From contig NZ_JAHKPR010000029.1 of the NCBI RefSeq assembly GCF_018860585.1, positions 164,152 to 228,151 on the forward strand: DNA of 64,000 nt, given 5' to 3'. The notes under the pieces are model-generated. The model had not been told where the DNA came from, ran no database searches, and worked only from the letters and a program-made list of their open reading frames with translations. This DNA comes from Colwellia sp. E2M01 (lineage in GTDB: Bacteria > Pseudomonadota > Gammaproteobacteria > Enterobacterales > Alteromonadaceae). A program made the position numbers and the translations under genes. This document shows positions 1 to 8,622 of the stretch, one piece after another. The stretch's first letter is position 1. The number at the start of each line of letters is the position of its first letter.

Positions 1-452
1 CTTGTTGGGTGCGCCACATTGATTACACAACCATTTAAGCAGTCTTTAGTAGGTCGCCCCATCCAATCAAAACCTACCGCTTGAGGATTACTTTGACCAT
101 CAATATTAAAGGTAATTTGATAGCGACTATCAACTAAATAGCCTGTTGCATCAGGCTCCCAGTTTTCAATCGTTCCTGGAAATATCATCACATCGCAATC
201 AGTTCTATCAGGAATGCCATAACGAGGATAATCATTATCAAATACTATTTGATGGCAATAATCATCTGCTTGGGAAGTTTGTTGCATCGCCCGTTGCTGC
301 GTTAAACGCAATGCTGCAATTAATTGTGCTCTATGTGTATGTGCTTCGTAACCATCAGTACTATCAAATTTTGGCGCTACCGATACGGCAAGAATTGAAA
401 TCAAAAGGATGACAGCAATCAATTCTATTAAAGTAAAGCCTTGGTTTTGCAT
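1..452 (-). CDS. mshC: MSHA pilin-like protein MshC, 3' end outside window (partial)
   Basis: This is a type IV prepilin of the MSHA pilus. The reverse-strand frame opens at an ATG at 450-452 and stays open to the left edge (150 codons seen). The protein starts MQNQG followed by FTLIEL, a class III prepilin leader with cleavage after Gly5 and the conserved Glu at mature +5, then a hydrophobic helix of about 22 residues. Four Cys follow, two of them close together near the visible end (KDC, NGC). The name mshC rests on position (the next minus-strand gene after mshA) and on the minor-pilin look; mshD would be the other choice. It is divergent from the oligosaccharyltransferase gene at 614, and the roughly 160 bp between them must hold both promoters. 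The pilin family is certain, the exact name less so. Confidence 0.8.
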   Translation of the reverse strand, partial: MQNQGFTLIELIAVILLISILAVSVAPKFDSTDGYEAHTHRAQLIAALRLTQQRAMQQTSQADDYCHQIVFDNDYPRYGIPDRTDCDVMIFPGTIENWEPDATGYLVDSRYQITFNIDGQSNPQAVGFDWMGRPTKDCLNGCVINVAHPT

Positions 453-613
453 ATTGGTGCTCGATGATAAGTAAATTTTTCTGACGTGACCCCAAATCAA
501 TTCTCTGCTGTAGTAAGTACTAACCATACCAACAAAAAATAGCATTATTATCTTACAACACTTTAACCATAGATTGTATACTCAAGTATTGCATTGACTA
601 TCATGAGCTTATT

Positions 614-2338
614 TTGATTTTATTACCTTATTTTAAATTTTTTCTCGTACTTTATTTCCTCGTTGGTATGCATGTCATTTTAGATACACCTGGCGGTGTT
701 GGCTTATATTATTCTTATAATGTTATTGCTTGGATAATAACGTCAATATTAATTGCCCTTGGTTTATGGCAAATAACCTTAAATAAAAAAATTTACTACA
801 GTAACATGCTACTTTGGTTAACCTTAGGCTGTATTTGCTTAGTTATTCCTATTTTTTATAATTTTCAATTTACTGACCATGCTATTCCTAGAGTACTCGC
901 CTTAATCGGTGGCTTGCTCTTTTTGTTTTCTCTCTATCAATTTCAACTATCCAAACCTAATATTTTACAAATACTTGGCATAATATTAATTGCTATTATA
1001 TTGGAAGCCAGCTTTGGTTTAGTACAGTTTTTTATATTTGAAGCCGGAGATTGGGGTGGTTATAGAATAGGTTCTAGTCGCCCACATGGCGTATTCTTAC
1101 AACCCAATGTGATGGCAAGCTTTATGGCGACAGGTCTAGCTATAGCTTTGTTCTTCTCAAGTAAAACAACACTTTTAACAAAATACAAACCACTTAAGTA
1201 CTTTGTATTTTTTAGCCTGTTCAGCACTACTTTTTTATTAGTGGTATTACAATCTAGAACCGGCTTTGTTGGTGCATTATTGGCATTAATATGTACAACA
1301 CCATATATTTTTCAAAAAAGTAAAAGACAATTAGTTACGAACTTATGCGTTATAGGCTTAGCAATAAGTGCGGCATTAATTTGTATTGAAAAATCTTCTA
1401 CTCCTGTTCGCTCTACCGAAGTCTATCAAAATACAGGGGTTCGTTATGACGTCTATCTGGTTAGCCTTAATATGATTAAAGAGGAGCCACTATTAGGCTA
1501 CGGCTACGGTGGGTTTGAACGAAGCTTTATTGACCACTTCAACCAATATGCTCAACAGCATCCAGAAGTTGGCGATACGTTGGTGAATTTTTCTCATCCC
1601 CATAACGAGGTGTTTTTTTGGGTCGTTGAAGGAGGCGGAGTTGCTTTATTAGCTTTTTTGCTTTTTACTGTCGGTTTTGTATTAACTTGGATTAAAATTC
1701 CTCTAAACAAAGGTTTGTTATTATTAGCTTTACCCTTACCTTTATTGGTACATTGCCAATTTGAGTTTCCTTTTTATAGCTCTGTTTCGCATTGGTTAGT
1801 ATTTTTAATATTACTGTGGGTCATTGATCAATATACTATAAATACTAAAAACAAAATAAATATTATTCCTTGTCAAAAAACGTTTTTAATACGCTTTTTG
1901 GCTTTATTGATACCTGCTATTTTTGTCCCTTTTATGGTAACTGCACAACACACTGCATATATTTTAGTAGAATACGAAAAAAACTTAACAGACCCTGTAG
2001 CGCTTAAACGTTTGAATAATATTGTTAACCCTATAGCTTGGCAAAATCGGTTAGATGCTGCGGTATATGCTCATATACTTATTTCAGGTTTACATGAAAG
2101 AGATAACGAAAAACTAACTAGTTACCTTGATTGGGTTATTGATCGTATACAATATAAACCAAGACCAATTTTGTATAGAAAAGCGTTATTAGTGGCGAAT
2201 ATACTCGATAAAGAAGAACTTTTTGACCGACTACTTAACGAAGCTCAACGTACTTATCCACAAGAGAAAACAAGATGGTTAATAGATTTAGAGAAGCATG
2301 AAGTACAAGTTAAACAAAATAATACGACAACTAAATAA
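614..2338 (+). CDS. PglL/Wzy-type O-oligosaccharyltransferase (pilin glycosylation candidate)
   Basis: A 574-residue polytopic membrane protein of the Wzy/WaaL/PglL ligase superfamily. It has about ten to twelve hydrophobic segments and a large periplasmic loop carrying the family signature S-H-P-H-N-E at residues 327-332, followed by a soluble C-terminal tail with helical repeats (from about 450). The N-terminal GMHVILDTPGG stretch resembles the start of PglL-type enzymes, which transfer lipid-linked glycans to Ser/Thr of pilins in the periplasm. It lies between mshA (convergent) and mshC (divergent), so a pilin is the likely acceptor; this is inference. The start is uncertain: TTG at 614 has a weak GAG 6 nt upstream and keeps the first membrane helix, whereas ATG at 668 would remove it. 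WaaL or Wzy O-antigen functions cannot be excluded from sequence alone. Confidence 0.75.
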   Translation: MILLPYFKFFLVLYFLVGMHVILDTPGGVGLYYSYNVIAWIITSILIALGLWQITLNKKIYYSNMLLWLTLGCICLVIPIFYNFQFTDHAIPRVLALIGGLLFLFSLYQFQLSKPNILQILGIILIAIILEASFGLVQFFIFEAGDWGGYRIGSSRPHGVFLQPNVMASFMATGLAIALFFSSKTTLLTKYKPLKYFVFFSLFSTTFLLVVLQSRTGFVGALLALICTTPYIFQKSKRQLVTNLCVIGLAISAALICIEKSSTPVRSTEVYQNTGVRYDVYLVSLNMIKEEPLLGYGYGGFERSFIDHFNQYAQQHPEVGDTLVNFSHPHNEVFFWVVEGGGVALLAFLLFTVGFVLTWIKIPLNKGLLLLALPLPLLVHCQFEFPFYSSVSHWLVFLILLWVIDQYTINTKNKINIIPCQKTFLIRFLALLIPAIFVPFMVTAQHTAYILVEYEKNLTDPVALKRLNNIVNPIAWQNRLDAAVYAHILISGLHERDNEKLTSYLDWVIDRIQYKPRPILYRKALLVANILDKEELFDRLLNEAQRTYPQEKTRWLIDLEKHEVQVKQNNTTTK

Positions 2339-2354
2339 ACAATCAGACATAAAA

Positions 2355-2375
2355 AAGCCGAGGTTTACTCGGCTT
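2355..2375. terminator. Bidirectional terminator between the oligosaccharyltransferase gene and mshA
   Basis: AAGCCGAG, a 5-nt loop and CTCGGCTT form a perfect 8-bp stem between the two convergent genes. On the minus strand the stem runs into six T residues, which makes it a good intrinsic terminator for mshA. The plus-strand side has AATAATTTTT. Confidence 0.85.
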
Positions 2376-2402
2376 AATAATTTTTAGTTTATATCTATGC
2401 AA

Positions 2403-2885
2403 TTAACAATCAGAAACAACACTTTCAATTTCAGGTTTATCACCTGACTCTGCTGCATTGCTATAAGTAACCTGACACTCAACTTTATTCGAGGCATCTG
2501 AATGCTGAAAAGAAATACTACCATCAGTCCCATCATCATCGAGGAGGAAATCTGCACCTTCACTTACTGAAGCAGAAATATCCGTTAACTTTTGAATATC
2601 TGCAGCTATTGGGTATCCATTAACAAAAGTAACAGTATCGCTGCCAAAAGACATACTCCCACCTGCACTAACACCTTTAACAAGACGTTTCGCATAAGCC
2701 ATATCTGCCGCAGATTTTAAAGAACCTTCAACTGCTTGCACAACTGACGCTTTTGCATCACCGCTCAAATCAATAAACTTAGGTGCTGCAGTAACAGCTA
2801 AAATACCTAGAATAACGATTACTACTACCAATTCAATTAAGGTAAAACCCTTTTGATTTACTTTAACATTCATACTATTTTTCAT
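2403..2885 (-). CDS. mshA: MSHA major pilin MshA
   Basis: Major subunit of the mannose-sensitive haemagglutinin type IV pilus, used for surface attachment. The 160-residue prepilin has a 13-residue leader ending in Gly13, then FTLIELVVVIVILGIL with Glu at mature +5, and the conserved AAPKFIDLSGDAKAS segment typical of MSHA pilins. Cys137 and Cys160 can form the C-terminal disulfide loop. A strong GAGG ribosome site lies 7 nt before ATG 2885. It is the last gene of the visible mshI-to-mshA series before the inserted oligosaccharyltransferase gene, and 137 bp separate it from mshB, enough for its own promoter, as expected for an abundant subunit. A strong terminator follows at 2355-2375. Confidence 0.93.
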   Translation of the reverse strand: MKNSMNVKVNQKGFTLIELVVVIVILGILAVTAAPKFIDLSGDAKASVVQAVEGSLKSAADMAYAKRLVKGVSAGGSMSFGSDTVTFVNGYPIAADIQKLTDISASVSEGADFLLDDDGTDGSISFQHSDASNKVECQVTYSNAAESGDKPEIESVVSDC

Positions 2886-3022
2886 GTTTTATCCTCAATT
2901 TATAAACGAAAATATTCGCGTTTTAATGGCTGATTTAGACTTACTTAATAGTGAAATTAAACTATTAGATTTATATTAATAATTATAAACCAAAAAATCC
3001 AATTTCACTTTAAAATTTATTG

Positions 3023-3691
3023 TTAATTATCATTGATATAAATAATTACTGAGCTATTAGCTGGTTGATAGCTAAAGCTATTACCAACACTAGTTAATGT
3101 CGCTGTTGTTAAGGCAACATATTCGCCAGTGTCGTCACGTGCTAGTGTTTCTTTTAAATGATAATGACATAACGTATTAGCGCCACCACCTGAAACACTC
3201 GCTAAATACCTAAAACTATCATCACTATTAATATTATCCACATCGTCTGTTATTGCTGGTGGTTGCTGTAACAAGCTATTCCACACATCAATACATGATG
3301 CTGCCGTCATTTCTTTAGTGCCATTTATACCCGGTGTGGCACTCAGCCCAACAATGTAACCTGGGCTGATTGCTGGTGTAGTTGAACGGTCTTCACTGGT
3401 TAGGTATACAACAGTGCCGTCGTAATTAACAAAGTTTTCGCCACTGGAGTCTTTTGGGCGAGCCTCGGCTTCCCACTGTGAACGTGCTAATGATACACCT
3501 GTTGCGAATCCACCGGCCATACCTTCAATATTAGCTTGCTTAGCTTGCTCAGTTAAGTCGACAAATTTAGGAATAGCTGTTGTAGCTAAAAAACCTAAAA
3601 TAACGACAACGATAACCAATTCTATTAATGTAAAACCTGTATTTTTGTTCATACTAAATACTGACTCATTATAACTATTGTTGTGTACCAT
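3023..3691 (-). CDS. mshB: MSHA pilin-like protein MshB
   Basis: A minor pilin of the MSHA pilus, 222 residues. The leader ends at Gly19, followed by FTLIELVIVVVILGFL with Glu at +5 and TTAIPKFVDLTEQAKQAN, close to the MshA N-terminal helix. The globular part has a C-x-D-V-W motif (ASCIDVW) and a later L-C-x-Y (TLCHYH), a pair also present in MshF. The start at 3691 is supported by an AAGG site 8 nt upstream; ATG 3652 would give a more usual short leader but has no ribosome site. It sits between mshF (228 bp away, with a symmetric dyad in the gap) and mshA. Confidence 0.88.
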   Translation of the reverse strand: MVHNNSYNESVFSMNKNTGFTLIELVIVVVILGFLATTAIPKFVDLTEQAKQANIEGMAGGFATGVSLARSQWEAEARPKDSSGENFVNYDGTVVYLTSEDRSTTPAISPGYIVGLSATPGINGTKEMTAASCIDVWNSLLQQPPAITDDVDNINSDDSFRYLASVSGGGANTLCHYHLKETLARDDTGEYVALTTATLTSVGNSFSYQPANSSVIIYINDN

Positions 3692-3814
3692 TGGGGTGAC
3701 CTTATTAAATAAACTAGATAGTTAGGTATTGATGTACTTCGCATTAATACATTTATTTAGTTCAACTGCTTTGTATTATCTACCACGAATCTAGATTTAC
3801 TAGACCAGCATAAC

Positions 3815-3850
3815 AACATTATGATTTAGAGATCTCTAAAAAACAATGTT
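3815..3850. promoter_or_regulatory. Symmetric 36-bp dyad between mshF and mshB
   Basis: A perfect 16-bp palindrome, TTTAGAGATCTCTAAA (3825-3840), is flanked at equal 4-nt distances by the inverted pair AACATT (3815-3820) and AATGTT (3845-3850). It lies in the only large gap upstream of the mshB-mshA pilin genes. It could be an operator, or a transcript hairpin separating assembly genes from pilin genes. There is no T-run typical of an intrinsic terminator. The symmetry is seen; the role is inferred. Confidence 0.45.
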
Positions 3851-3919
3851 ATCTACCCATCACACCTCTACCGCTGATGAAATGAATACTCAGTATTAGA
3901 TCAACTTGATAAGTAATGG

Positions 3920-4411
3920 TTAGTTGCTTAATTTTATTTTCCCTGTATCACTACGATAGTCAAAAGATTGTCCATTAGCAATACTGTAACGGCATAAACG
4001 GCCGTTTTTAATCACTTTATTTTGAATTTCAATCGCAACAACTGTTGATTTGACCACCTTTAATGGTACTGCTAGGGTTTGCTGCCAAATATCATGACAA
4101 GCTAGCCTGTGGTTTTTACTATCAATCCAGCCAAACTTATTTACTTTAATGTACTGTTTTTCACTACTGCTAAGTTGACTCAGCACAACAGTTTCGGGCT
4201 GTCTATCCATCAGCCATTGCCCATGAACAACGTTAACTTTACTCATAAAGCTTTGTGCTAACCCGGTAAAAGCTGTATCAGTTATTTTTTCTTGTTGACT
4301 AAAAAAAACATCTAATAATAATTTCATCATTATCATAACAACAACAATCACCACTAAAAGCTCAACCATAGAGCCTTGTTTTTTTTCAGAATGATTTAGT
4401 GGTTTATTCAT
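3920..4411 (-). CDS. mshF: MSHA biogenesis protein MshF
   Basis: A pilin-like protein of 163 residues in the MSHA assembly cluster, named from its place between mshG and mshB. The N-terminus has KKQG followed by SMVELLVVIVVVMIMMKLLL: a prepilin-like Gly13 cleavage site, but with Glu at mature +4 instead of +5, and a hydrophobic helix. The C-terminal part has C-H-D-I-W and L-C-R-Y motifs that match the C-x-D-V-W and L-C-x-Y pair of MshB, so the two are probably distant paralogues. It starts 9 bp after mshG and is surely co-transcribed with it. Whether prepilin peptidase processes it cannot be told from sequence. Confidence 0.8.
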   Translation of the reverse strand: MNKPLNHSEKKQGSMVELLVVIVVVMIMMKLLLDVFFSQQEKITDTAFTGLAQSFMSKVNVVHGQWLMDRQPETVVLSQLSSSEKQYIKVNKFGWIDSKNHRLACHDIWQQTLAVPLKVVKSTVVAIEIQNKVIKNGRLCRYSIANGQSFDYRSDTGKIKLSN

Positions 4412-4420
4412 TCTACTTAT

Positions 4421-5650
4421 CTACCCTTGCATGGCCGAAGCCATATCCCACATCGGGGTGAAAATCCCTAATGCTAACACCAACACCATTACTGCCACTA
4501 CTACCAGAAGTAGAGGTTCAATGCGGGCGGTAAGAGTGCTTAAGTCATAATCAACTTCACGCTCATAATAATCACCTACTTCGGCAAGTAACTCGTCTAC
4601 ACGACCTGTTTCTTCACCAACAGCAACCATTTGCAAAACTAAAGGAGTGAATAAACCGCTTGCTACAGAAGATCGCAATAAACTTTCACCGCCTTCAATC
4701 CCTTGACGCATTGCCGCTATTTTACCTTGCATGTAACTATTATCTACAGCATCTGCTACCAAGGTTAATCCTGTGGTCATGGGGACTCCAGCCTTTAACA
4801 CAATGGCAAAGCTGTGCGAAAATCTCGCCAAAATAGAGCGTTCAATAATGCTACCGACAATTGGAATGTTGATTTTACGTTTATCCCATTGCAGTCTACC
4901 CTGTTTAGTTTTTAAGGACTTATTAATCATATAAAAGATCAAAATAACGCCCGTTAGCATATACGGCCAATAATTTAAAAATAGATTAGAGCTGGCAATA
5001 ATAAAGCGAGTAGCAAGAGGTAAATCAGCCCCTAAGCGAGAAAACATGTCTGCAAAGGTTGGAATAACAAAAATATTAAGAATAACTATCGCCGCAGTTA
5101 TCGCAATTAAAACCATACTTGGGTAACGTAAAGCCGCTTTAATACGTTTTCGAGTATCTAGTTCACGTTCAAGATAACTCGTTAGCTTTAAGAATGCTTG
5201 ATCTAATTGCCCTGTATTTTCACCAACATGTATCAATGAAACAAATAGATTATCAAAAATTTTGGGATGGCTATTTAACGCGGATGAAAAGGCGTAACCA
5301 CCTTCAAGTTGTCTGCCTATATCTGATAGTGCTTTTTTTAATGTTATTGAATTAGCAGATTCAACCATGCCATTAATTGCTCTTAATATTGGCACCCCTG
5401 AGCGCATTAAAGCGTACATTTGTCGACAGAAAATAATTAACTCTTCTAGTGACACTCGGCCATTATTAAACAACTCTAAAACATCAATATTTGCACTAGT
5501 TTTATCACCTTGCTTTACTGCAGTAACAGCAATAGGAGTTATACCTTTTTTAAAAACCTTTTCAGCAGCCAAATCGACATTGGCAGCTTCAAGACTACCT
5601 TTTACTTGACTGCCATTGGCATTTCGCCCTGTATAATTAAATAAAGCCAT
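4421..5650 (-). CDS. mshG: MSHA platform protein MshG (GspF/PilC family)
   Basis: Inner-membrane platform protein that couples the MshE ATPase to pilus assembly. The 409-residue length is normal for the GspF/PilC family. It has two repeated T2SSF cytoplasmic domains (about 65-190 and 270-395), each followed by hydrophobic segments (about 170-195, 225-245 and 380-400). Typical family motifs are VSLEELIIFCRQMYALMRSGVPI near residue 85 (first part of each repeat) and VGEETGRVDELL near residue 345. It lies 63 bp after mshE and 9 bp before mshF, which places it in the pilus machinery rather than secretion; the secretion paralogue is gspF at 21693-22934. Confidence 0.92.
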   Translation of the reverse strand: MALFNYTGRNANGSQVKGSLEAANVDLAAEKVFKKGITPIAVTAVKQGDKTSANIDVLELFNNGRVSLEELIIFCRQMYALMRSGVPILRAINGMVESANSITLKKALSDIGRQLEGGYAFSSALNSHPKIFDNLFVSLIHVGENTGQLDQAFLKLTSYLERELDTRKRIKAALRYPSMVLIAITAAIVILNIFVIPTFADMFSRLGADLPLATRFIIASSNLFLNYWPYMLTGVILIFYMINKSLKTKQGRLQWDKRKINIPIVGSIIERSILARFSHSFAIVLKAGVPMTTGLTLVADAVDNSYMQGKIAAMRQGIEGGESLLRSSVASGLFTPLVLQMVAVGEETGRVDELLAEVGDYYEREVDYDLSTLTARIEPLLLVVVAVMVLVLALGIFTPMWDMASAMQG

Positions 5651-5713
5651 AAATTCTCTATACTTTTACCAAATGTAACGTATCTATATAATGGAAGAAT
5701 AACCGCTCAAAAC

Positions 5714-7426
5714 TTAGCTGATATCAATAGTCTCTACGAGGCGTAATACTTCTTCTACCGAGGTAATACCTTCAGCTGCGTAATTAAAAGCGGCATTCGC
5801 CAAAGGTGTAAAAGTAGGGTTCTTTTTAGCTAATGCTGAAAACGCCTCACTATCATTACGCTTTAAAGCAGCCATCATTTCAGCATTCATTTCAAGTATT
5901 TCAAATACACCTATTCGGCCTTTATAACCGGTATATTGGCATGATTGACAACCCTTACCGTGCATAAATTTAATATTCTTTGCCTGTTCACCAGCTAAGT
6001 TAGTTAACCAAAATAACTCTTGTTCATCAGCATGATATTCAATAGCACAAACATCACACACTCTACGAACAAGTCGTTGAGCAATTACAGCGCGTAATGC
6101 ACTACCCACTAAGAAACCGGCTGCGCCCATATCGATTAACCGTAAGGCACTGGTTATAGCATCATTGGTGTGTAATGTTGATAAAACTAAATGACCTGTT
6201 ATGGCGCCACGCAGACCTATTTCGACTGTTTCTTGATCTCGCATCTCACCGACCATCATAATATCGGGATCTTGACGAAGTGCGGTACGTAAAACCCGAG
6301 AAAAACTTAAATCTATCTTGGTATTTATTTGTACTTGGTTTATACGAGGTAAACGATATTCAACAGGATCTTCTACCGTGATTATTTTTTTACTGGGTTC
6401 GTTTAATTCGCTTAATGCTGCATATAAGGTAGTCGTTTTACCACTCCCCGTTGGTCCGGTAACCAAAATCATACCGTGTGGACGATGAATTTGCAGTCGT
6501 ATACGTTCAGCAATATCGGCCGGCATACCCGTTTGATCTAATGATAATAAGCCAGCCGATTGATCTAATAAACGCATAACCACCGACTCACCAAATTGCA
6601 CTGGCATAGTCGACATACGTACATCAATACTATGCCCGGCAATATCTAGGTGAAAACGGCCATCTTGAGGAATACGCTTTTCAGAGATATCAAGTCCCGC
6701 CATTAATTTAAGGCGTAACACCATAGCCGAAGCTATTTTATTTTCTTTAAGTACTTTCTCTTGTAAAACACCATCAATACGTTGTCGAATTCGTAGTTGT
6801 TGTTCTTCAGGTTCAATATGAATATCCGATGCTCGCATTTGTACGGCATCTTCAAATACAGACTGAAGCAACTTACCAACAGTTGCATCACCACCTTCAT
6901 CTAAAAAATTAGTTTCTAAATTAAAACTAGAGGATTCTTCGTATTCCTCTTCCAGTTGACTCGCAAAAGACTCAATTTCAGCGGTACGTCGGTACAAACC
7001 ATCAAAAGCATCAAAAATCTGTGACTCCATAACCACAGCCAGTTCAATACGTTTAGGAGAAAGCATGCGCTCTAATTGATCTAAGCCACTTAAATCAGCA
7101 GGGTCACTCATTCCTAAGAGTACTGACGCGCCTCTATCTTCAATAATTAAAGCTCTTAAACGTCGAGCATGAACTTCAGGTAATAAGGTTGCTACATTGG
7201 GGGATATTTTATGCTGTGAAATATCTAAAAAGGGCACGTCTAACTGCTGCGCTAAAAACTGCAATAGTTGTCGTTCAGTTAAAGAGTTTAATTCTATTAA
7301 CGTATCACCTAACTTACGGCCTGTTTCTTTTTGAGCGGATAACGCTTGCATTAGTTGTTCTTTGGTGATGATATTTTCATGGACCAATAAATCACCTAAG
7401 CGCATCTTTAATTTGTGAGCTGCCAT
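5714..7426 (-). CDS. mshE: MSHA extension ATPase MshE with c-di-GMP-binding MshEN domain
   Basis: Hexameric GspE/PilB-type ATPase that drives MSHA pilus extension (570 residues). The N-terminus has two tandem MshEN-type motifs, RLGDLLV...LMQALSAQ (residues 9-32) and KLGDTLI...LLQFLAQQ (38-61), the pattern known to bind cyclic di-GMP in this family. The ATPase core has Walker A GPTGSGKTTT near residue 323, a Walker B region with DPDIMMVGEMRD, a His box (STLHTND), and a zinc tetracysteine module, two CxxC pairs around 455-492. An AGGA site precedes the ATG. It is 8 bp after mshN. Regulation by c-di-GMP is known for the family and is well supported here by the motifs. Confidence 0.93.
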   Translation of the reverse strand: MAAHKLKMRLGDLLVHENIITKEQLMQALSAQKETGRKLGDTLIELNSLTERQLLQFLAQQLDVPFLDISQHKISPNVATLLPEVHARRLRALIIEDRGASVLLGMSDPADLSGLDQLERMLSPKRIELAVVMESQIFDAFDGLYRRTAEIESFASQLEEEYEESSSFNLETNFLDEGGDATVGKLLQSVFEDAVQMRASDIHIEPEEQQLRIRQRIDGVLQEKVLKENKIASAMVLRLKLMAGLDISEKRIPQDGRFHLDIAGHSIDVRMSTMPVQFGESVVMRLLDQSAGLLSLDQTGMPADIAERIRLQIHRPHGMILVTGPTGSGKTTTLYAALSELNEPSKKIITVEDPVEYRLPRINQVQINTKIDLSFSRVLRTALRQDPDIMMVGEMRDQETVEIGLRGAITGHLVLSTLHTNDAITSALRLIDMGAAGFLVGSALRAVIAQRLVRRVCDVCAIEYHADEQELFWLTNLAGEQAKNIKFMHGKGCQSCQYTGYKGRIGVFEILEMNAEMMAALKRNDSEAFSALAKKNPTFTPLANAAFNYAAEGITSVEEVLRLVETIDIS

Positions 7427-7434
7427 AATATTTC

Positions 7435-8622
7435 CTACTGTCCTATTGCTAGTATGCGCTGTTTAACAAAATCTTCTGAAGAAACAGATAAATCATTTTT
7501 AGCTAAAGCATTATTATAAGATTCATTTGCTAATCTAAACTGACTATTTTTGTCATATAAAACAGCAATAGCTAAATGCCATCGACCTTTTTCCGGCTGC
7601 ATTGAAATGAGTGTTTTATAAGCCATTATAGCTATTTGATTTTGCTGCGCCTGTTGTGCTGTATTTGCTAACATTATTTGGTATTGCTCATTTTTTAACT
7701 GAGCTAACGGTTTTAAGGTATTTAAAGCCGCGGTAACTTGTTGCTGTTGTAAGTGAATACGGGCTTTCATTTCTCGTAGACTACTATCCTTTGCATCTAA
7801 AGCTATACCCTGCGACAGTAAATTAGTTGCGTTTTGGTATGCTTGTCTGCCAAACCATAACGCTGCTAGTTTTTTGCGTGTTTGGCTATCAGTAGGCTTT
7901 AAAATAATTACGTCTTCTAACAACTTTTCAGCTTTATCTACTTGTTTTGCCTCGAGTGCCTTTTCAGCTAAAACTAATTTTTTTGCAACTAATTCATCTG
8001 CCGATAAGTTACGGCGTGATACTGACATTTTATTCGCTGCAGGTTTATTAACAACAGGTGTAACGTCATGGCTGCGACTTCCTTCTTCATCTGAATGGCT
8101 GTGACTATGTTGACGTTCATTGGCTTTTTTAGACGCTGTTACTGGCTTAGCCGCAACAGTTTTTTTGTTTTCTTCTTGTGCAACTTTAGTTTGTATAGGT
8201 GTAGCTTCTGATTTCGTTGTTGCTTCAGTTACTAGTACTTGATTGACTGCTTTTTGCGGAGTTATAGGCTTATCTTGATTTGACGATATAGACGTTTTAA
8301 GTGCTTTTAACTGCGATGGTTTTTCCATATTACTTTGAGAGTTATTAATAGCCAATGCGCTAGAAGCGTTTTTTTGCACACTCTCTGATTGGGCATTCGC
8401 TTGTTGGATATGCTTTTTTTCAGCCTTTAAGGTGTTGTTTTCAGCTATAAGTTGCCAAATATAAAAACCAAGCAAACATAAAAACAATACTCCAAAACCG
8501 GTAATTAACGCCACATTGGTAGTTGAAAGCCCCATACGACTATTATTTTGTAGAGCATTATGCTTATTCGATTCAGAATCTCGCTTATCTAAATCTTTTA
8601 ACATTTGATTGATAACACTCAT
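7435..8622 (-). CDS. mshN: MSHA biogenesis protein MshN (TPR)
   Basis: A bitopic inner-membrane protein of 395 residues. A short cytoplasmic N-terminus is followed by a membrane segment at about 38-60, a long low-complexity periplasmic linker rich in Ser, Lys, Gln and Thr with a His-rich patch (RQHSHSHSDEE), and then tetratricopeptide-like helical repeats from about 210 to 385. MshN is thought to help organise the MSHA machine, with its TPR part working near the secretin. Its start overlaps the end of mshM by 4 bp (ATGA), so the two are translationally coupled. The identity comes from order (mshM-mshN-mshE) plus the TM-linker-TPR layout. Confidence 0.87.
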   Translation of the reverse strand: MSVINQMLKDLDKRDSESNKHNALQNNSRMGLSTTNVALITGFGVLFLCLLGFYIWQLIAENNTLKAEKKHIQQANAQSESVQKNASSALAINNSQSNMEKPSQLKALKTSISSNQDKPITPQKAVNQVLVTEATTKSEATPIQTKVAQEENKKTVAAKPVTASKKANERQHSHSHSDEEGSRSHDVTPVVNKPAANKMSVSRRNLSADELVAKKLVLAEKALEAKQVDKAEKLLEDVIILKPTDSQTRKKLAALWFGRQAYQNATNLLSQGIALDAKDSSLREMKARIHLQQQQVTAALNTLKPLAQLKNEQYQIMLANTAQQAQQNQIAIMAYKTLISMQPEKGRWHLAIAVLYDKNSQFRLANESYNNALAKNDLSVSSEDFVKQRILAIGQ

